DNA of 64,000 nt from assembly GCA_013396655.1 (NCBI GenBank), contig WBMV01006439.1, forward strand, positions 434,001 through 498,000, read 5' to 3'. Positions within the stretch are counted from its first letter, which is position 1. Each line of letters opens with the position of its first letter. The position numbers and the translations under genes are program-made. The notes below the pieces were generated by a model that was not told where the DNA came from, ran no database searches, and saw only the letters and a list, made by a program, of their open reading frames with translations. Source of the DNA: Campylorhamphus procurvoides. Taxonomy: Eukaryota > Chordata > Aves > Passeriformes > Dendrocolaptidae. Below are positions 63,809 to 64,000 of this stretch, one piece after another.

Positions 63809-64000
63809 GAATATTTTCCAGAAATACACCCTCTTTTCAGGTGCCTAGAGCCATCAAGAGCAGCACTAAAAAATGTTAGTCAGAGATTAGTGTCTCTAGG
63901 CTCTTCTTTCCTCCTGTGTTATCCAACCAAAGCAACTACTATTTTCACTACAATGGATACTTAAATAAGACAAGGAATTGAACGACACAGTCTTTTTGCT
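63805..64000. other. Non-coding window end
   Basis: Nothing recognised. Confidence 0.5.

Overview
This is vertebrate nuclear DNA with no recognisable protein-coding gene. Its repeats point to a bird, most likely a passerine. CR1 LINE fragments dominate. There is one SINE whose 5' half resembles tRNA-Ile and whose 3' half is a CR1 tail, the structure described for the passerine TguSINE1 family. Two retroviral LTRs of avian type are clear and a third is probable. The base composition is AT-rich and CpG-poor, as expected of intergenic or long-intron DNA. Bacterial features (operons, ribosome binding sites, CRISPR, origins) do not apply.

Layout. 1-8.1 kb: AT-rich unique sequence with a G/T-only tract at about 3.06-3.30 kb and a 35-bp tandem duplication at 4.3 kb. 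8.8-10.9 kb: a decayed CR1 reverse-transcriptase fragment (minus strand), then a solo LTR of about 1.03 kb (minus) with CCAAT, TATA-like and AATAAA signals in the right order. 12.8-13.2 kb: an unclassified GC-rich block. 15.0-16.7 kb: a CR1 3' end (minus) and the tRNA-Ile/CR1 SINE (plus). 17.4 kb: a G14 run beside a 41-base assembly gap. 24.8-26.6 kb: the longest CR1 copy (plus), still readable across the RT domain but broken by frameshifts and stops. 33.6 kb: a CR1 fragment (minus). 35.9-36.2 kb: an ancient MIR-type SINE and a perfect 12-bp hairpin. 37.5 kb: a weak candidate exon. 43.2 kb: a CR1 3' end (plus). 44.9-46.9 kb: a possible MIR relic, two adjacent unexplained small ORFs, and an ERVL-like LTR (minus). 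47.4 kb: an old CR1 relic (minus). 48.8 and 49.7 kb: two diverged copies of an unnamed repeat. 54.8-55.3 kb: a CR1 3' end (minus). 60.4 kb: a probable LTR fragment (minus). 63.8 kb: a (TA)18 microsatellite.

The open reading frames in the window are short. The longest lie inside or antisense to CR1 and LTR sequence or are of a length expected by chance. Elements are on both strands and of different ages, and they look like independent insertions, not one system. I found no undescribed gene system. The observations best worth following are the SINEs, the paired 48.8/49.7 kb repeat, the candidate exon at 37.5 kb, the small ORF pair at 45.5-46.0 kb, and the recurring A/C-only strand-biased tracts.
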